The notes below the pieces were generated by a model. That model saw only the letters and a program-made list of their open reading frames with translations, made no database searches and was not told where the DNA came from. The position numbers were made by a program, and so were the translations under genes. From the NCBI GenBank assembly GCA_902803685.1, contig CADCQR010000136.1:1-8673 (forward strand): DNA of 8,673 bases. Reading direction: 5' to 3'. This DNA comes from an uncultured Erysipelotrichaceae bacterium. GTDB taxonomy: Bacteria; Bacillota_I; Bacilli_A; RF39; UBA660. Below, one piece after another: positions 1 through 8,324 of this stretch (position 1 is its first letter; every line of letters starts with the position of its first letter).

Positions 1-144
1 GATTTAGCTAAGTTAACAGATACTAGGAATCAATCTTATATTGAATATAGTATGCAAGAGATTACATTAATTAGGTTGATTGCTTTACGTTGTGGAATTC
101 AAAGTATGAAAGAAATTGTTACTAAATTAGATAAAAAAGCTTAG
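1..144 (+). CDS. 3' end of an unidentified plus-strand gene (partial)
   Basis: Frame 1 is open from the first base of the window to a TAG at 142-144 and gives the last 47 residues of a protein; the start lies outside the window. The visible part is mostly charged and probably helical (residues YSMQEITLIRLIALRCG near its middle, ending in TKLDKKA), with one Cys and no membrane segment. The spacing of Tyr, Ile/Leu and Gly residues faintly recalls the second half of a MerR-type DNA-binding domain, but the Gly is about two residues out of register, so I do not assign a family. The gene converges on rpoC. Its last codons and stop codon overlap the left arm of the rpoC terminator hairpin. No U-rich tract follows the hairpin on the plus strand, so that hairpin probably does not terminate this gene. 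An unbroken frame to a clean stop supports a real gene, but 47 codons is little evidence. Confidence 0.55.
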   Translation, partial: DLAKLTDTRNQSYIEYSMQEITLIRLIALRCGIQSMKEIVTKLDKKA

Positions 145-168
145 CCAATTACATAAACAGCTAAGCTT
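131..168 (-). terminator. Intrinsic terminator of the rsmC-rpoB-rpoC unit
   Basis: Perfect 9-bp inverted repeat, AAGCTTAGC at 137-145 and GCTAAGCTT at 160-168, with a 14-nt loop. On the minus strand the stem is followed directly by a T-run (six T in all, counting the last two of the stem, then AT), the form of a rho-independent terminator. On the plus strand the hairpin is followed by AAATAAAATC, so it should work only for rpoC transcripts. It lies about 60-95 nt beyond the rpoC stop and overlaps the last codons of the convergent gene. The long loop and moderate GC content make it a medium-strength candidate. Confidence 0.7.
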
Positions 169-226
169 AAATAAAATCATTAATAAATAATAAATAACTA
201 AATTCTATTACTGTAAAGCAGTCAAT

Positions 227-3200
227 TTACATAAATTGATTTTCCAATTTTTCCAAAGGTTCATCATCCATAAACTCTGTTTTCAAATCAAAGTCGACAT
301 CTCTATAGCACTTACTACCAGTACCTGCTGGAATCAACTTACCAATTATTACATTTTCCTTTAATCCTGCCAAAGGATCAACTTTTCCTTTTATTGCAGC
401 ATCAGTTAAAATACGTGTAGTTTCCTGGAATGAAGCAGCAGATAAGAAAGAATTAGTTTCAAGAGCTGCTTTCGTAATTCCCAAAAGAATTGGTTTTCCT
501 AAAGCAGGAGTCTTTCCCATAATAATAGCTTCCTTATTACCATCTGTAAATTCCTTAAAATTAACAAGAGAACCAGGTAAAAATTTAGTGTCGCCACCAT
601 CAACAATTCTAATTTTGGATATCATTCGTCTAGCAATAATTTCAATATGTTTATCAGAAATATCAACACCTTGTGAACGATAAGTATACTGTACCTCCTT
701 TAGAATGTAGTTTTGCGTAGTAATAGGATCAGTAACAGCCAATAATTCTTTAGGGCTAATTGCTCCTTCTGTAAGTTTATCACCACAGTTAACAACAGAA
801 CCCACTTCAACAGATAACTTAGAACCATAATTTGTAATGTGCTCTTTTGTTTCCAATTTATTAGTAATACTTATTTTATATTTTCCATGATCTTCTTTTA
901 TTTTTGTAACTTTTCCATCAATTTCAGCTATTGTAGATTTACCCTTTGGATTTCTTGCTTCAAATAACTCCTGAACACGAGGAAGACCTTGAGTAATATC
1001 TTCAACGCCAGCAACACCACCAGTATGGAAAGTACGCATAGTCAACTGTGTACCAGGCTCACCTATAGACTGTGCAGCCATAACACCTATTGCTTCACCA
1101 ATCTCAACTAAATTACCAGTAGCTAAATTTCTACCATAACATTTTTGACAAACACCATTAGGAGTTCCGCATGTTAAAATTGTTCTAATTTCAACTTCAG
1201 TGATACCAGCATCAACAATTTTATCAGCCAAATTTTCAGTTATCATTTCAAGTTTATTAACAATTACTTCCTTAGTATCAGGATTAATAATCTTCTTATT
1301 AGCAAAGCGCCCAACAATACGATCACGTAAACTCTCGATAACTGCACCGGTTTTTTCGTTAACAAAAGCCTTAACTACAACGCCCTGATCAGTTCCGCAA
1401 TCTTCTTCTCTAACAATCATATCCTGTGAAACGTCTACCAATCTACGTGTCAAATAACCAGAATCTGCAGTTTTCAAAGCAGTATCAGCGGAACCTTTAC
1501 GAGCACCATGTGTGGATAAGAAGAATTCAGAAACTGATAAGCCTTCAATAAAGTTTGACAAAACAGGGATTTCTACAGAAGAACCATCTGGCTTAGCCAT
1601 TATACCACGCATACCAGCAACCTGTGTAAAGTTAGAAATATTACCTCTAGCCTTCGAGTGCATCATCATAAATATAGGATTGTCAGGATCGCTACTTGCT
1701 ATTTCTTCCAACTCTGCTTGTACTTGGTCTTTAGCACTATTCCAAGTATCTATAACCTTATTATACCGTTCTTCTTCAGTAATTAAACCTCGCTTATATT
1801 GTTTATTTATCTTATCTACAATTTTTTGACTTTCAGCTACTACCAAGTTTTTGTTTTTACTTATAACAACATCAGCCATACTAACAGTAATACCGGCTAT
1901 AGTCGAATAATAAAAGCCTAAATCCTTCATTTTATCCAACATTGTTGAAGTTTCAGTAGTCTTATATCTCTTGAATACCTGTGCAATAACTTTTTCTAAT
2001 GTACCCTTAGCAAAAGGCTTAACCAAAGGCATTTCCTTAATAGCTTCAGGAATGTTCGTTCCCCTATCTAAAAAATATTTATTTGGTGTAATATTAGAAA
2101 TATTATCTTGAGTTGGCTCGTTAATATAAGCAAAAGAATCTGGAAGAATCTCATTAAATTTAATTTTTCCAACAGTTGTAACTAAGTATTTACCTTTTTG
2201 ATTTTCTGTAAATAACTTATATTTAAATGAATTAACCGGGATAACAATACGTGTATGTAAAGTAATCTCTCTTCTTTCATAAGCCATCAACGCTTCATTT
2301 GAATCTTTAAATACTCTACCTTCTCCTAATTCGCCTGCCTTTTCCATAGTTATATAATAATTTCCTAAAACCATATCCTGAGAAGGCGTAACAATTGGAT
2401 CACCAGACTTAGGATGCAGAATGTTATTAGATCCAAGCATCAACAATCTAGCCTCAGCCTGAGCTTCCTCAGATATAGGAACATGAACAGCCATCTGATC
2501 ACCGTCAAAATCGGCATTAAAAGCTGGACATACTAAAGGATGTAATCTTATAGCTTTTCCACCTACCAAAACAGGTTCAAAAGCTTGAATACCAAGCCTA
2601 TGTAATGTAGGCGCTCTATTTAACATAACAGGATGTTCCTTGATAGCTTCCTCAACAATATCCCATACAACTGGGTCTTGATTTTCAATTAACTTCTTTG
2701 CTGCTTTTATATTATGAGCAATATCCTTGCTTACCAAGCCATGAATTACATGAGGTTTAAATAATTCTAAAGCCATTTCCTTTGGAATACCACATTGATA
2801 CATTTTCAAAGAAGGTCCTACAACAATAACAGAACGGCCAGAATAATCAACACGCTTTCCTAACAAATTCTGTCTAAAACGGCCTTGCTTTCCTTTCAAC
2901 ATACTTGAAAGAGATTTTAAAGGTCTATTACCTGCCCCTGTAACACTTCTACCACGTCTACCATTATCAAACAACGCATCTACAGCTTCCTGTAACATAC
3001 GTTTCTCATTTTGTATGATTATTCCAGGCGCACCTAACTCAATTAACTTTTTTAATCTGTTATTTCTATTGATTACACGTCTATATAAATCATTTAAATC
3101 CGAAGTAGCAAATCTTCCACCATCTAGTTGAATCATTGGTCTCAATTCTGGAGGAATAACTGGTATACAATCCATAATCATCCACTCAGGCTTATTCCCA

Positions 3201-3856
3201 GAATGATAAAAAGCATCTAAAACATCTAATCTTTTCAAAAGCCGTGTTCTTTTTTGACCTTGAGCTGTCTCTAGCTCCTGTGATATATCATCAATTTCCT
3301 TTTTTAAATCAACTTTTTGCAATAACTCTTTTATTGCTTCAGCACCCATTCCAACTCTGAATGTAGTACCATATTTTTCATAATATGCCCTATATTCTTT
3401 TTCAGATAAAGTTTGTTTATTTTCTAATGGTGCATCACCCTTATCAATAACAACATAGCTAACAAAATATAAAACTTCCTCTAAATCCCTAGGACTCATG
3501 TCTAATACAAGTCCCATTCTAGAAGGCACACCCTTAAAAAACCAAATATGAGAAACCGGTGTTGCCAACTCAATATGTCCCATACGTTCGCGTCTTACCT
3601 TTGCACGAGTTACTTCAACACCGCATCTATCACATATTATATTTTTGTAACGAACCCTTTTATATTTTCCACAAGCACATTCAAAATCCTTAGTTGGGCC
3701 AAAAATTTTTTCACAAAACAAGCCATCTCGTTCTGGTCTTAAGGTACGATAGTTAATCGTTTCTGGCTTTTTAACTTCACCATATGACCATTCACGAATT
3801 TTTTCGGGAGAAGCAATTCCTATCTTCAAGGCATCAAATTTATTTACTTCAATCAT
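227..3856 (-). CDS. rpoC: RNA polymerase subunit beta' (RpoC)
   Basis: Complete 1209-residue beta' subunit, the usual Bacillota length. With beta it forms the catalytic cleft of RNA polymerase. Visible landmarks: the N-terminal zinc-binding domain with Cys60, Cys62, Cys75 and Cys78 (CACGKYKR...CDRC); the active-site motif NADFDGDQ at 447-454, whose Asp449, Asp451 and Asp453 hold the catalytic magnesium; the bridge helix around 772-808 ([20 protein letters not shown]); the second zinc site Cys820, Cys896, Cys903 and Cys906; and the trigger loop at 935-947 ([13 protein letters not shown], with Met940 and His944). The C-terminal part keeps the [20 protein letters not shown] block. There is no large insertion of the gammaproteobacterial type in the trigger loop. 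The ATG start overlaps the rpoB stop by one base (TAATG) and has a good ribosome-binding site, so the two subunits are probably translationally coupled. No break or missing catalytic residue was seen. Confidence 0.99.
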   Translation of the reverse strand: MIEVNKFDALKIGIASPEKIREWSYGEVKKPETINYRTLRPERDGLFCEKIFGPTKDFECACGKYKRVRYKNIICDRCGVEVTRAKVRRERMGHIELATPVSHIWFFKGVPSRMGLVLDMSPRDLEEVLYFVSYVVIDKGDAPLENKQTLSEKEYRAYYEKYGTTFRVGMGAEAIKELLQKVDLKKEIDDISQELETAQGQKRTRLLKRLDVLDAFYHSGNKPEWMIMDCIPVIPPELRPMIQLDGGRFATSDLNDLYRRVINRNNRLKKLIELGAPGIIIQNEKRMLQEAVDALFDNGRRGRSVTGAGNRPLKSLSSMLKGKQGRFRQNLLGKRVDYSGRSVIVVGPSLKMYQCGIPKEMALELFKPHVIHGLVSKDIAHNIKAAKKLIENQDPVVWDIVEEAIKEHPVMLNRAPTLHRLGIQAFEPVLVGGKAIRLHPLVCPAFNADFDGDQMAVHVPISEEAQAEARLLMLGSNNILHPKSGDPIVTPSQDMVLGNYYITMEKAGELGEGRVFKDSNEALMAYERREITLHTRIVIPVNSFKYKLFTENQKGKYLVTTVGKIKFNEILPDSFAYINEPTQDNISNITPNKYFLDRGTNIPEAIKEMPLVKPFAKGTLEKVIAQVFKRYKTTETSTMLDKMKDLGFYYSTIAGITVSMADVVISKNKNLVVAESQKIVDKINKQYKRGLITEEERYNKVIDTWNSAKDQVQAELEEIASSDPDNPIFMMMHSKARGNISNFTQVAGMRGIMAKPDGSSVEIPVLSNFIEGLSVSEFFLSTHGARKGSADTALKTADSGYLTRRLVDVSQDMIVREEDCGTDQGVVVKAFVNEKTGAVIESLRDRIVGRFANKKIINPDTKEVIVNKLEMITENLADKIVDAGITEVEIRTILTCGTPNGVCQKCYGRNLATGNLVEIGEAIGVMAAQSIGEPGTQLTMRTFHTGGVAGVEDITQGLPRVQELFEARNPKGKSTIAEIDGKVTKIKEDHGKYKISITNKLETKEHITNYGSKLSVEVGSVVNCGDKLTEGAISPKELLAVTDPITTQNYILKEVQYTYRSQGVDISDKHIEIIARRMISKIRIVDGGDTKFLPGSLVNFKEFTDGNKEAIIMGKTPALGKPILLGITKAALETNSFLSAASFQETTRILTDAAIKGKVDPLAGLKENVIIGKLIPAGTGSKCYRDVDFDLKTEFMDDEPLEKLENQFM

Positions 3857-6800
3857 TAAAATTCAGCTCCTTCCTCAGTTTCAAACCCATCATCATAACC
3901 ATCATCATAACCATCATCATAACCGTCATCATAATCGTCGTCATAATCATCACCACGATTTTCACTTTCAAAATCAGGCTCAGAATCTCCATAATTATTA
4001 TTAACATCACTGCCTATCTCTTTAGCGGGCTTAGTCTCAGACTCATCAAATGATAAATTTAAATCATCGCGGTCTTCACTTTCTTCAATCTCTTTAAGCT
4101 GAAGCGTCTCACCATCATCATTTATTATAGAAATATCAAGACCAAGAGCCTGGAACTCCTTCATCAAAACCCTAAATGACTCAGGAACACCAGCCTGATT
4201 AATTTCTTGACCCTTTACAATCGATTCATATACTTTTACGCGGCCTAATACATCATCAGACTTATAAGTAATAATTTCTTGTAAAGTATGGGCAGCTCCA
4301 TAAGCATATAATGCCCAAACTTCCATCTCTCCAAATCTTTGTCCACCAAATTGAGCTTTTCCGCCAAGAGGCTGTTGAGTAACCAATGAATAAGGTCCTG
4401 TTGACCTTGCATGCAACTTATCATCAACCATATGATGTAATTTAATCATATACATAACACCAACAGATATCCTATGATCAAACGGTTCACCAGTACGACC
4501 ATCATACAAAACTGTTTTTCCATCTTCATCCATTCCGGCTTCTTTCATCATATCTTGAATATCTTGAATACTAGCTCCATCAAAAACAGGAGTTGCAATA
4601 TGCACACCTAATTTCTTACATGCCATACCCATATGAATTTCCAAAATTTGACCAAAATTCATTCTTGAAGGAACACCTTGAGGATTCAACATAATATCAA
4701 CAGGTGTACCATCTGGCAAATAAGGCATATCTTCTTGCGGAAGAATAAGCGAAATTACACCCTTATTTCCATGTCTACCTGACATTTTGTCTCCAACCTG
4801 AATTTTACGCTTTTGAATTATATAAACACGAATAACCTTTGATACGCCAGCAGGTAATTCATCATTATCCTTTCTAGAATAAATTTTGATATCGTGTACA
4901 ATTCCATCTCCACCATGAGGCACACGTAAAGACGTATCCCTAACTTCTCTTGTTTTTTCACCAAAAATTGCATGTAACAACTTTTCTTCAGAAGTTAACT
5001 CTGCCATACCCTTTGGAGTAACCTTTCCAACCAATATATCGCCTTCTTTAACCTCTGTACCAATAGTAACAATTCCGTTCTCATCCAAATTTCTTCTAGC
5101 TTCTTCGCTAACGTTAGGTATATCCCTAGTGATTTCCTCTGGTCCTAATTTTGTTTCTCTACATTGCATCTCATAATCCTCTAAATGCAATGAAGTATAC
5201 TTATCATCCTTAACTAAGTTTTCATTCAATATAACAGCATCCTCATAGTTATAACCATTAAAAGTCATGAAAGCCACTGTCATATTTTTACCCAATGCCA
5301 ATTCACCTTTATCAGTAGAATTTCCATCTGCTAAAATCGTATCACCAGCTTTTACAGCATCCCCAACATGAACAATTGGTCTTTGATGCATACAAATACT
5401 AGAGTTGCCTAACTCAAAATTAGCCAATGAATACGTATCTTTTCCATCTTTAGTCTTTACAACAATCTTTTTGGCATCAACAAAATCAACAATACCATCA
5501 TTTTTAGCAATAACTTCAACACCGGAATCTTTAGCCGCTATAAATTCTACACCAGTTCCAACATAAGGAGCTTCTGTCTTAATCAAAGGCATAGCCTGAC
5601 GTTGCATGTTTGCTCCCATCAAAGCACGAGTAGCATCATCATGTTCCAAAAATGGAATACAACTTGTCGTTACAGATACAACTTGTTGTGGGCTTACATC
5701 AATAAAATCAACCTGAGAAGGCTTTGCTAAAATATTTTCGCCTCTAAAACGAGCATTAACCTGATCGTCAATAATAACATTATTCTCATCAGTACCAACG
5801 GTTGATTGTGAAATAACATAATCCAACTCTTCATCTGCAGTTAAGTAACAAACCTCATCTGTAATTTTACTATCCACAACTTTTCGGTAAGGCGTCATTA
5901 TAAAACCGTAATCATCAATTTTCGCATAACTAGCTAATGAAGTAATCAATCCTATATTAGGTCCTTCTGGAGACTCAATCGGACAAATTCTTCCATAGTG
6001 AGAAGCGTTAACATCACGGACTTCAACACCGGCACGATCTCTTGACAAACCACCTGGACCTAAAGCAGACAAACGACGCTTATTTGTTAATTCAGCAATT
6101 GGATTAGTTTGATCCATAAATTGTGATAACTGAGAACTTCCAAAGAACTCCTTCATGGCAGCAGTAACAGGTCTTATATTAATTAAAGTTTTTGGCGTAA
6201 CCTCTTCCATCTCCTGTGTAGTCATTCTTTCACGGATAACTCTTTCCATTCTTGAAACGCCAATTCTAAATTGATTTTGTAACAATTCTCCAACTTGTCT
6301 AATTCTTCTGTTACCCAAATGATCTATTTCATCATAATTTCCAACACCGTGCAATAAATTCAAATAATAAGATACTGTAGCATAAACATCTGAAATAGTT
6401 AATCTTTTAACATCGATTGACTGATCATTACCAATTATTAGCATAGTACGCTTTTTATCGTTCGGATCAAAGACTCTTATAGTTTGAACTTTATTAAATA
6501 AATCCAAGTCATCATTTATTAAAACCTCAGTAATACCATAACCATTTGACAAAATATCCTTCAATTGATCTATATTAGCCTTAGTAATTAAAGTTCCTTT
6601 TTCAAATATGACTCCATCACCTGTAACAATATCCTCAGCTAAAGTTTGATTTAACAATCTATCTAATACATTTAATTTTCTATTAAATTTATATCTACCA
6701 ACTTTTGCCAAATCATATCTAAACTCATCAAAAAACCTAGTAATAATCTGATTTTTTGATGAATCAAGAGTAGCTGGTTCTCCCGGACGAAGTTTTTCAT

Positions 6801-7509
6801 AAATTTCAATTAATGCTTCATCTGTATTCTTAGTAGAATCCTTAGCAATTGTATTTTTTAAATACTCATCATCACCAAACATATTTAAAATATCATCATC
6901 GCTAGACAAACCAAAAGCTCTCAACAATGTAGTTAAAGCAACTTTCCTAGTTCTATCAATTCTAACATACAACACATCTCTAGCATCCGCCTCAAATTCA
7001 AGCCAAGTACCTCTTGTAGGTATTATCTGCGAAGTTATCAATTCACGACCATTTTTATCAATCTCTCTATTAAAATACACACTAGGAGAACGAACTAACT
7101 GTGATACAACAACACGCTCAGCACCATTAACAATAAAAGTTCCACTATCTGTCATGATTGGCATATCACCCATAAATATTTCTTGTTCTTTAACCTCACC
7201 AGATTCACGATTGAACAAACGAACATCAACCCTTAACGGAGCGGAATACGTCGTCTCCCTATCCTTACTTTCCTTAATAGAATACCTAGGTTTATCGAAA
7301 TGATAATCTCCAAATTCCAAAGAAAGAGTACCTGAAAAGTTTTCCACAGGAAATAAGTCTTGAAAAACTTCCCTAATACCTTCTTCAATAAACCAATTAT
7401 AAGATTTCTTTTGTATTTCTAACAAATCTTTTAATTCATAAGAATTTCTTATTCTAGAGAAGTTACGCCTTTCTCTAAAATTGCCACTTTTTACTATTTT
7501 ATAAGCCAC
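3856..7509 (-). CDS. rpoB: RNA polymerase subunit beta (RpoB)
   Basis: Complete 1217-residue beta subunit, close to the Bacillus protein along its whole length but with a longer acidic C-terminal tail. Landmarks: [20 protein letters not shown] at 114-133; the rifampicin cluster I at about 455-494 ([11 protein letters not shown]...[14 protein letters not shown]); [13 protein letters not shown] at 510-522; GYNYEDAVI at 752-760 with Glu756 and Asp757; the active-site lysines Lys908 (GDKM) and Lys916 (GNKG); and [20 protein letters not shown] at 1036-1055, which packs against beta'. The start is GTG, with a fitting ribosome-binding site. Odd points: residue 476, equivalent to E. coli His526, is Asn, which predicts reduced rifampicin sensitivity; Tyr1068 stands where a Glu is usual (MEVWALEAYG in most bacteria); and the last 77 residues hold 33 Asp/Glu and only four Lys/Arg and include a (YDDG) repeat array. 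The tail is beyond the conserved fold and is probably disordered. Confidence 0.99.
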   Translation of the reverse strand: MAYKIVKSGNFRERRNFSRIRNSYELKDLLEIQKKSYNWFIEEGIREVFQDLFPVENFSGTLSLEFGDYHFDKPRYSIKESKDRETTYSAPLRVDVRLFNRESGEVKEQEIFMGDMPIMTDSGTFIVNGAERVVVSQLVRSPSVYFNREIDKNGRELITSQIIPTRGTWLEFEADARDVLYVRIDRTRKVALTTLLRAFGLSSDDDILNMFGDDEYLKNTIAKDSTKNTDEALIEIYEKLRPGEPATLDSSKNQIITRFFDEFRYDLAKVGRYKFNRKLNVLDRLLNQTLAEDIVTGDGVIFEKGTLITKANIDQLKDILSNGYGITEVLINDDLDLFNKVQTIRVFDPNDKKRTMLIIGNDQSIDVKRLTISDVYATVSYYLNLLHGVGNYDEIDHLGNRRIRQVGELLQNQFRIGVSRMERVIRERMTTQEMEEVTPKTLINIRPVTAAMKEFFGSSQLSQFMDQTNPIAELTNKRRLSALGPGGLSRDRAGVEVRDVNASHYGRICPIESPEGPNIGLITSLASYAKIDDYGFIMTPYRKVVDSKITDEVCYLTADEELDYVISQSTVGTDENNVIIDDQVNARFRGENILAKPSQVDFIDVSPQQVVSVTTSCIPFLEHDDATRALMGANMQRQAMPLIKTEAPYVGTGVEFIAAKDSGVEVIAKNDGIVDFVDAKKIVVKTKDGKDTYSLANFELGNSSICMHQRPIVHVGDAVKAGDTILADGNSTDKGELALGKNMTVAFMTFNGYNYEDAVILNENLVKDDKYTSLHLEDYEMQCRETKLGPEEITRDIPNVSEEARRNLDENGIVTIGTEVKEGDILVGKVTPKGMAELTSEEKLLHAIFGEKTREVRDTSLRVPHGGDGIVHDIKIYSRKDNDELPAGVSKVIRVYIIQKRKIQVGDKMSGRHGNKGVISLILPQEDMPYLPDGTPVDIMLNPQGVPSRMNFGQILEIHMGMACKKLGVHIATPVFDGASIQDIQDMMKEAGMDEDGKTVLYDGRTGEPFDHRISVGVMYMIKLHHMVDDKLHARSTGPYSLVTQQPLGGKAQFGGQRFGEMEVWALYAYGAAHTLQEIITYKSDDVLGRVKVYESIVKGQEINQAGVPESFRVLMKEFQALGLDISIINDDGETLQLKEIEESEDRDDLNLSFDESETKPAKEIGSDVNNNYGDSEPDFESENRGDDYDDDYDDGYDDGYDDGYDDGFETEEGAEF
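3867..3874 (-). promoter_or_regulatory. rpoC ribosome-binding site inside the rpoB 3' end
   Basis: The minus strand reads GGAAGGAG here, ten bases before the rpoC ATG at 3856-3854. It lies within the last codons of rpoB (Glu-Glu-Gly-Ala), so a ribosome finishing rpoB ends on top of the rpoC start. This supports the ATG at 3856 and coupled, near-equal synthesis of beta and beta'. Confidence 0.85.
3887..3946 (-). repeat. 12-bp tandem repeat coding for the (YDDG)n tail of RpoB
   Basis: Five tandem copies of a 12-bp unit, plus-strand form CCATCATCATAA. Three copies (3887-3898, 3899-3910, 3911-3922) are identical; the fourth (3923-3934) differs by one base and the fifth (3935-3946) by three. Each unit codes for Tyr-Asp-Asp-Gly (last unit Tyr-Asp-Asp-Asp), residues about 1189-1208 of RpoB. 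Because the unit is a multiple of three, gain or loss of copies keeps the frame. Identical copies at the 3' end of the gene and diverged ones further in suggest recent expansion by slippage from that side (inference). Confidence 0.9.
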
Positions 7510-7515
7510 TATTTT

Positions 7516-7522
7516 TCACCCC
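7516..7522 (-). promoter_or_regulatory. rpoB ribosome-binding site supporting a GTG start
   Basis: The minus strand reads GGGGTGA, a close match to the GGAGGTGA consensus, six bases before the GTG at 7509-7507. No ATG nearby would keep the conserved N-terminus ([20 protein letters not shown]), so GTG is the start. It lies in the 31-bp gap between the methyltransferase stop and rpoB. Confidence 0.8.
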
Positions 7523-7540
7523 ACACAAATATCATTTGCT

Positions 7541-8128
7541 CTAGAAACTGCATTCTATAACATAGAAGCCCTTCTTTTTTTCTAGAATATTAACTTTACT
7601 ATATACGTTTTTTAAGTCGTTTAATAGCGATTTTGCTCCTTGCTCTTTACGGATAACCAAAAATAATTTTCCATCATCATACAAATGGTTCTTAGCGTTC
7701 ATAACAATATCATAAACAACCTTTTTACCAGCTCGTATTGGAGGATTAGTAATAATAGAAGAGTACTTTGAAAACACCTTTTCATATGTAAAACTCTCAA
7801 TAGTTCTTACATTATTACAACCATTTAACTCTATATTTTTATCAGACAGGTGTAGAGCTCGTCTATTAACATCAACCATGTCCACGGATGCACCAGTCAT
7901 TTTATTAATAACCACTCCAATAATTCCATAGCCGCAACCCATATCTAAGACTTTGCCTCCAACTTCTTCAAGCGGGATTGTTTCAAGAAGAAGTCTACTG
8001 CCAAAATCTAAACCTTTTTTAGAAAAAACACCATTATCAGTAAAAAACTCAAATTTTTTATTGCTAACAAAACAGCTAAAAGCCCTAATGTTACTCTGCA
8101 AATAATCATTACTAAAATATTGCCCCAT
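7541..8128 (-). CDS. rsmC: Class I SAM-dependent methyltransferase, RsmC/YbxB family (probable 16S rRNA guanine-N2 methyltransferase)
   Basis: A 195-residue protein with the Rossmann-type SAM-binding core. From the ATG at 8128: motif I VLDMGCGYG at about 60-68, the acidic loop after the second strand (DMVDVNRRAL, about 83-92), and NPPIRAGK at about 128-135, the NPP motif of N-methyltransferases as found in RsmC/RlmG (often NPPFHAGK). The N-terminal TDNGVFSKKGLDFGSRLLLE and the C-terminal KKGFYVIEC also fit the short YbxB form, which lacks the extra N-terminal domain of E. coli RsmC. E. coli RsmC makes m2G1207 in 16S rRNA; that specificity is inferred here from family and position. YbxB also sits directly before rpoB in Bacillus. 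The frame allows a GTG start one codon earlier (8131), but GAGG at 8136-8139 is only 4 bases from it and 7 from the ATG, so I prefer the ATG. The stop is TAG. Confidence 0.9.
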   Translation of the reverse strand: MGQYFSNDYLQSNIRAFSCFVSNKKFEFFTDNGVFSKKGLDFGSRLLLETIPLEEVGGKVLDMGCGYGIIGVVINKMTGASVDMVDVNRRALHLSDKNIELNGCNNVRTIESFTYEKVFSKYSSIITNPPIRAGKKVVYDIVMNAKNHLYDDGKLFLVIRKEQGAKSLLNDLKNVYSKVNILEKKKGFYVIECSF

Positions 8129-8135
8129 CACATCG

Positions 8136-8139
8136 CCTC
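8136..8139 (-). promoter_or_regulatory. Ribosome-binding site deciding the rsmC start
   Basis: GAGG on the minus strand, seven bases before the ATG at 8128-8126 and four before the in-frame GTG at 8131-8129. The spacing favours the ATG. It is a short, weak site lying directly after the U-tract of the leader hairpin, so formation of that hairpin would end transcription just before it. Confidence 0.55.
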
Positions 8140-8145
8140 GTACTT

Positions 8146-8188
8146 AAAAAAGAAAAAGATAACCATATCAAAAAATATACAGTTATCT
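8146..8188 (-). terminator. Terminator-like hairpin in the rsmC-rpoBC leader (candidate attenuator)
   Basis: On the minus strand a 12-bp stem (arms 8177-8188 and 8157-8168, ten Watson-Crick pairs and two adjacent G-U/U-G wobbles) with an 8-nt loop is followed by TTTTCTTTTTT. On the plus strand the two wobble positions become A-C mismatches and no U-tract follows, so the structure belongs to minus-strand RNA. It starts within about ten bases of the predicted transcript start and ends about 7 nt before the rsmC ribosome-binding site. With no minus-strand protein gene directly upstream to terminate, it looks like an attenuator in the leader, although it could also act on read-through from the promoter at 8541-8569. 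The stem is AU-rich, so it may be partial. Confidence 0.6.
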
Positions 8189-8201
8189 CCTTTCGCATGA
8201 T

Positions 8202-8230
8202 ATGATACATCATTTAAAAAATAAAGTCAA
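8202..8230 (-). promoter_or_regulatory. Sigma-A promoter for rsmC-rpoB-rpoC
   Basis: Minus strand TTGACT (8230-8225), a 17-base spacer, then TATCAT (8207-8202): five of six matches to the -35 box and five of six to the -10 box at ideal spacing. A-rich runs lie just upstream, as in UP elements. Transcription should start near 8196-8193 (G or A), giving a leader of about 65 nt before the rsmC ATG. The leader opens with AAAGGAG (8193-8187), a good ribosome-binding sequence with no start codon at a proper distance. Confidence 0.7.
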
Positions 8231-8324
8231 TATTTTTCAGCAAAAAATTATTACATAATTAAACTATAAAAATATTACGACAATAATGAGTACTATCAAG
8301 CAATAAATATTTAAATAAAATTAT

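Noticed and set aside
210..222. Small hairpin ACTGT-AAA-GCAGT just after the rpoC stop as the rpoC terminator.
   Set aside because: Only 4-5 bp with a wobble and no T-run on the minus strand; the hairpin at 137-168 is much better.
1200..1829. Plus-strand frames at 1200-1388 and 1512-1829 inside rpoC, and similarly 3548-3742.
   Set aside because: They lie wholly antisense to conserved rpoC sequence with no family resemblance; they are shadows.
3784..4053. Plus-strand frame of 89 codons with long runs of Ile, Thr and Val that looks like a membrane protein.
   Set aside because: It is the antisense reading of the acidic (YDDG) repeat tail of RpoB; runs of Asp codons read as Ile/Val on the other strand. 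It has no ribosome-binding site or independent support.
4245..4427. Minus-strand 60-codon frame inside rpoB.
   Set aside because: Out-of-frame shadow of a highly conserved part of RpoB.
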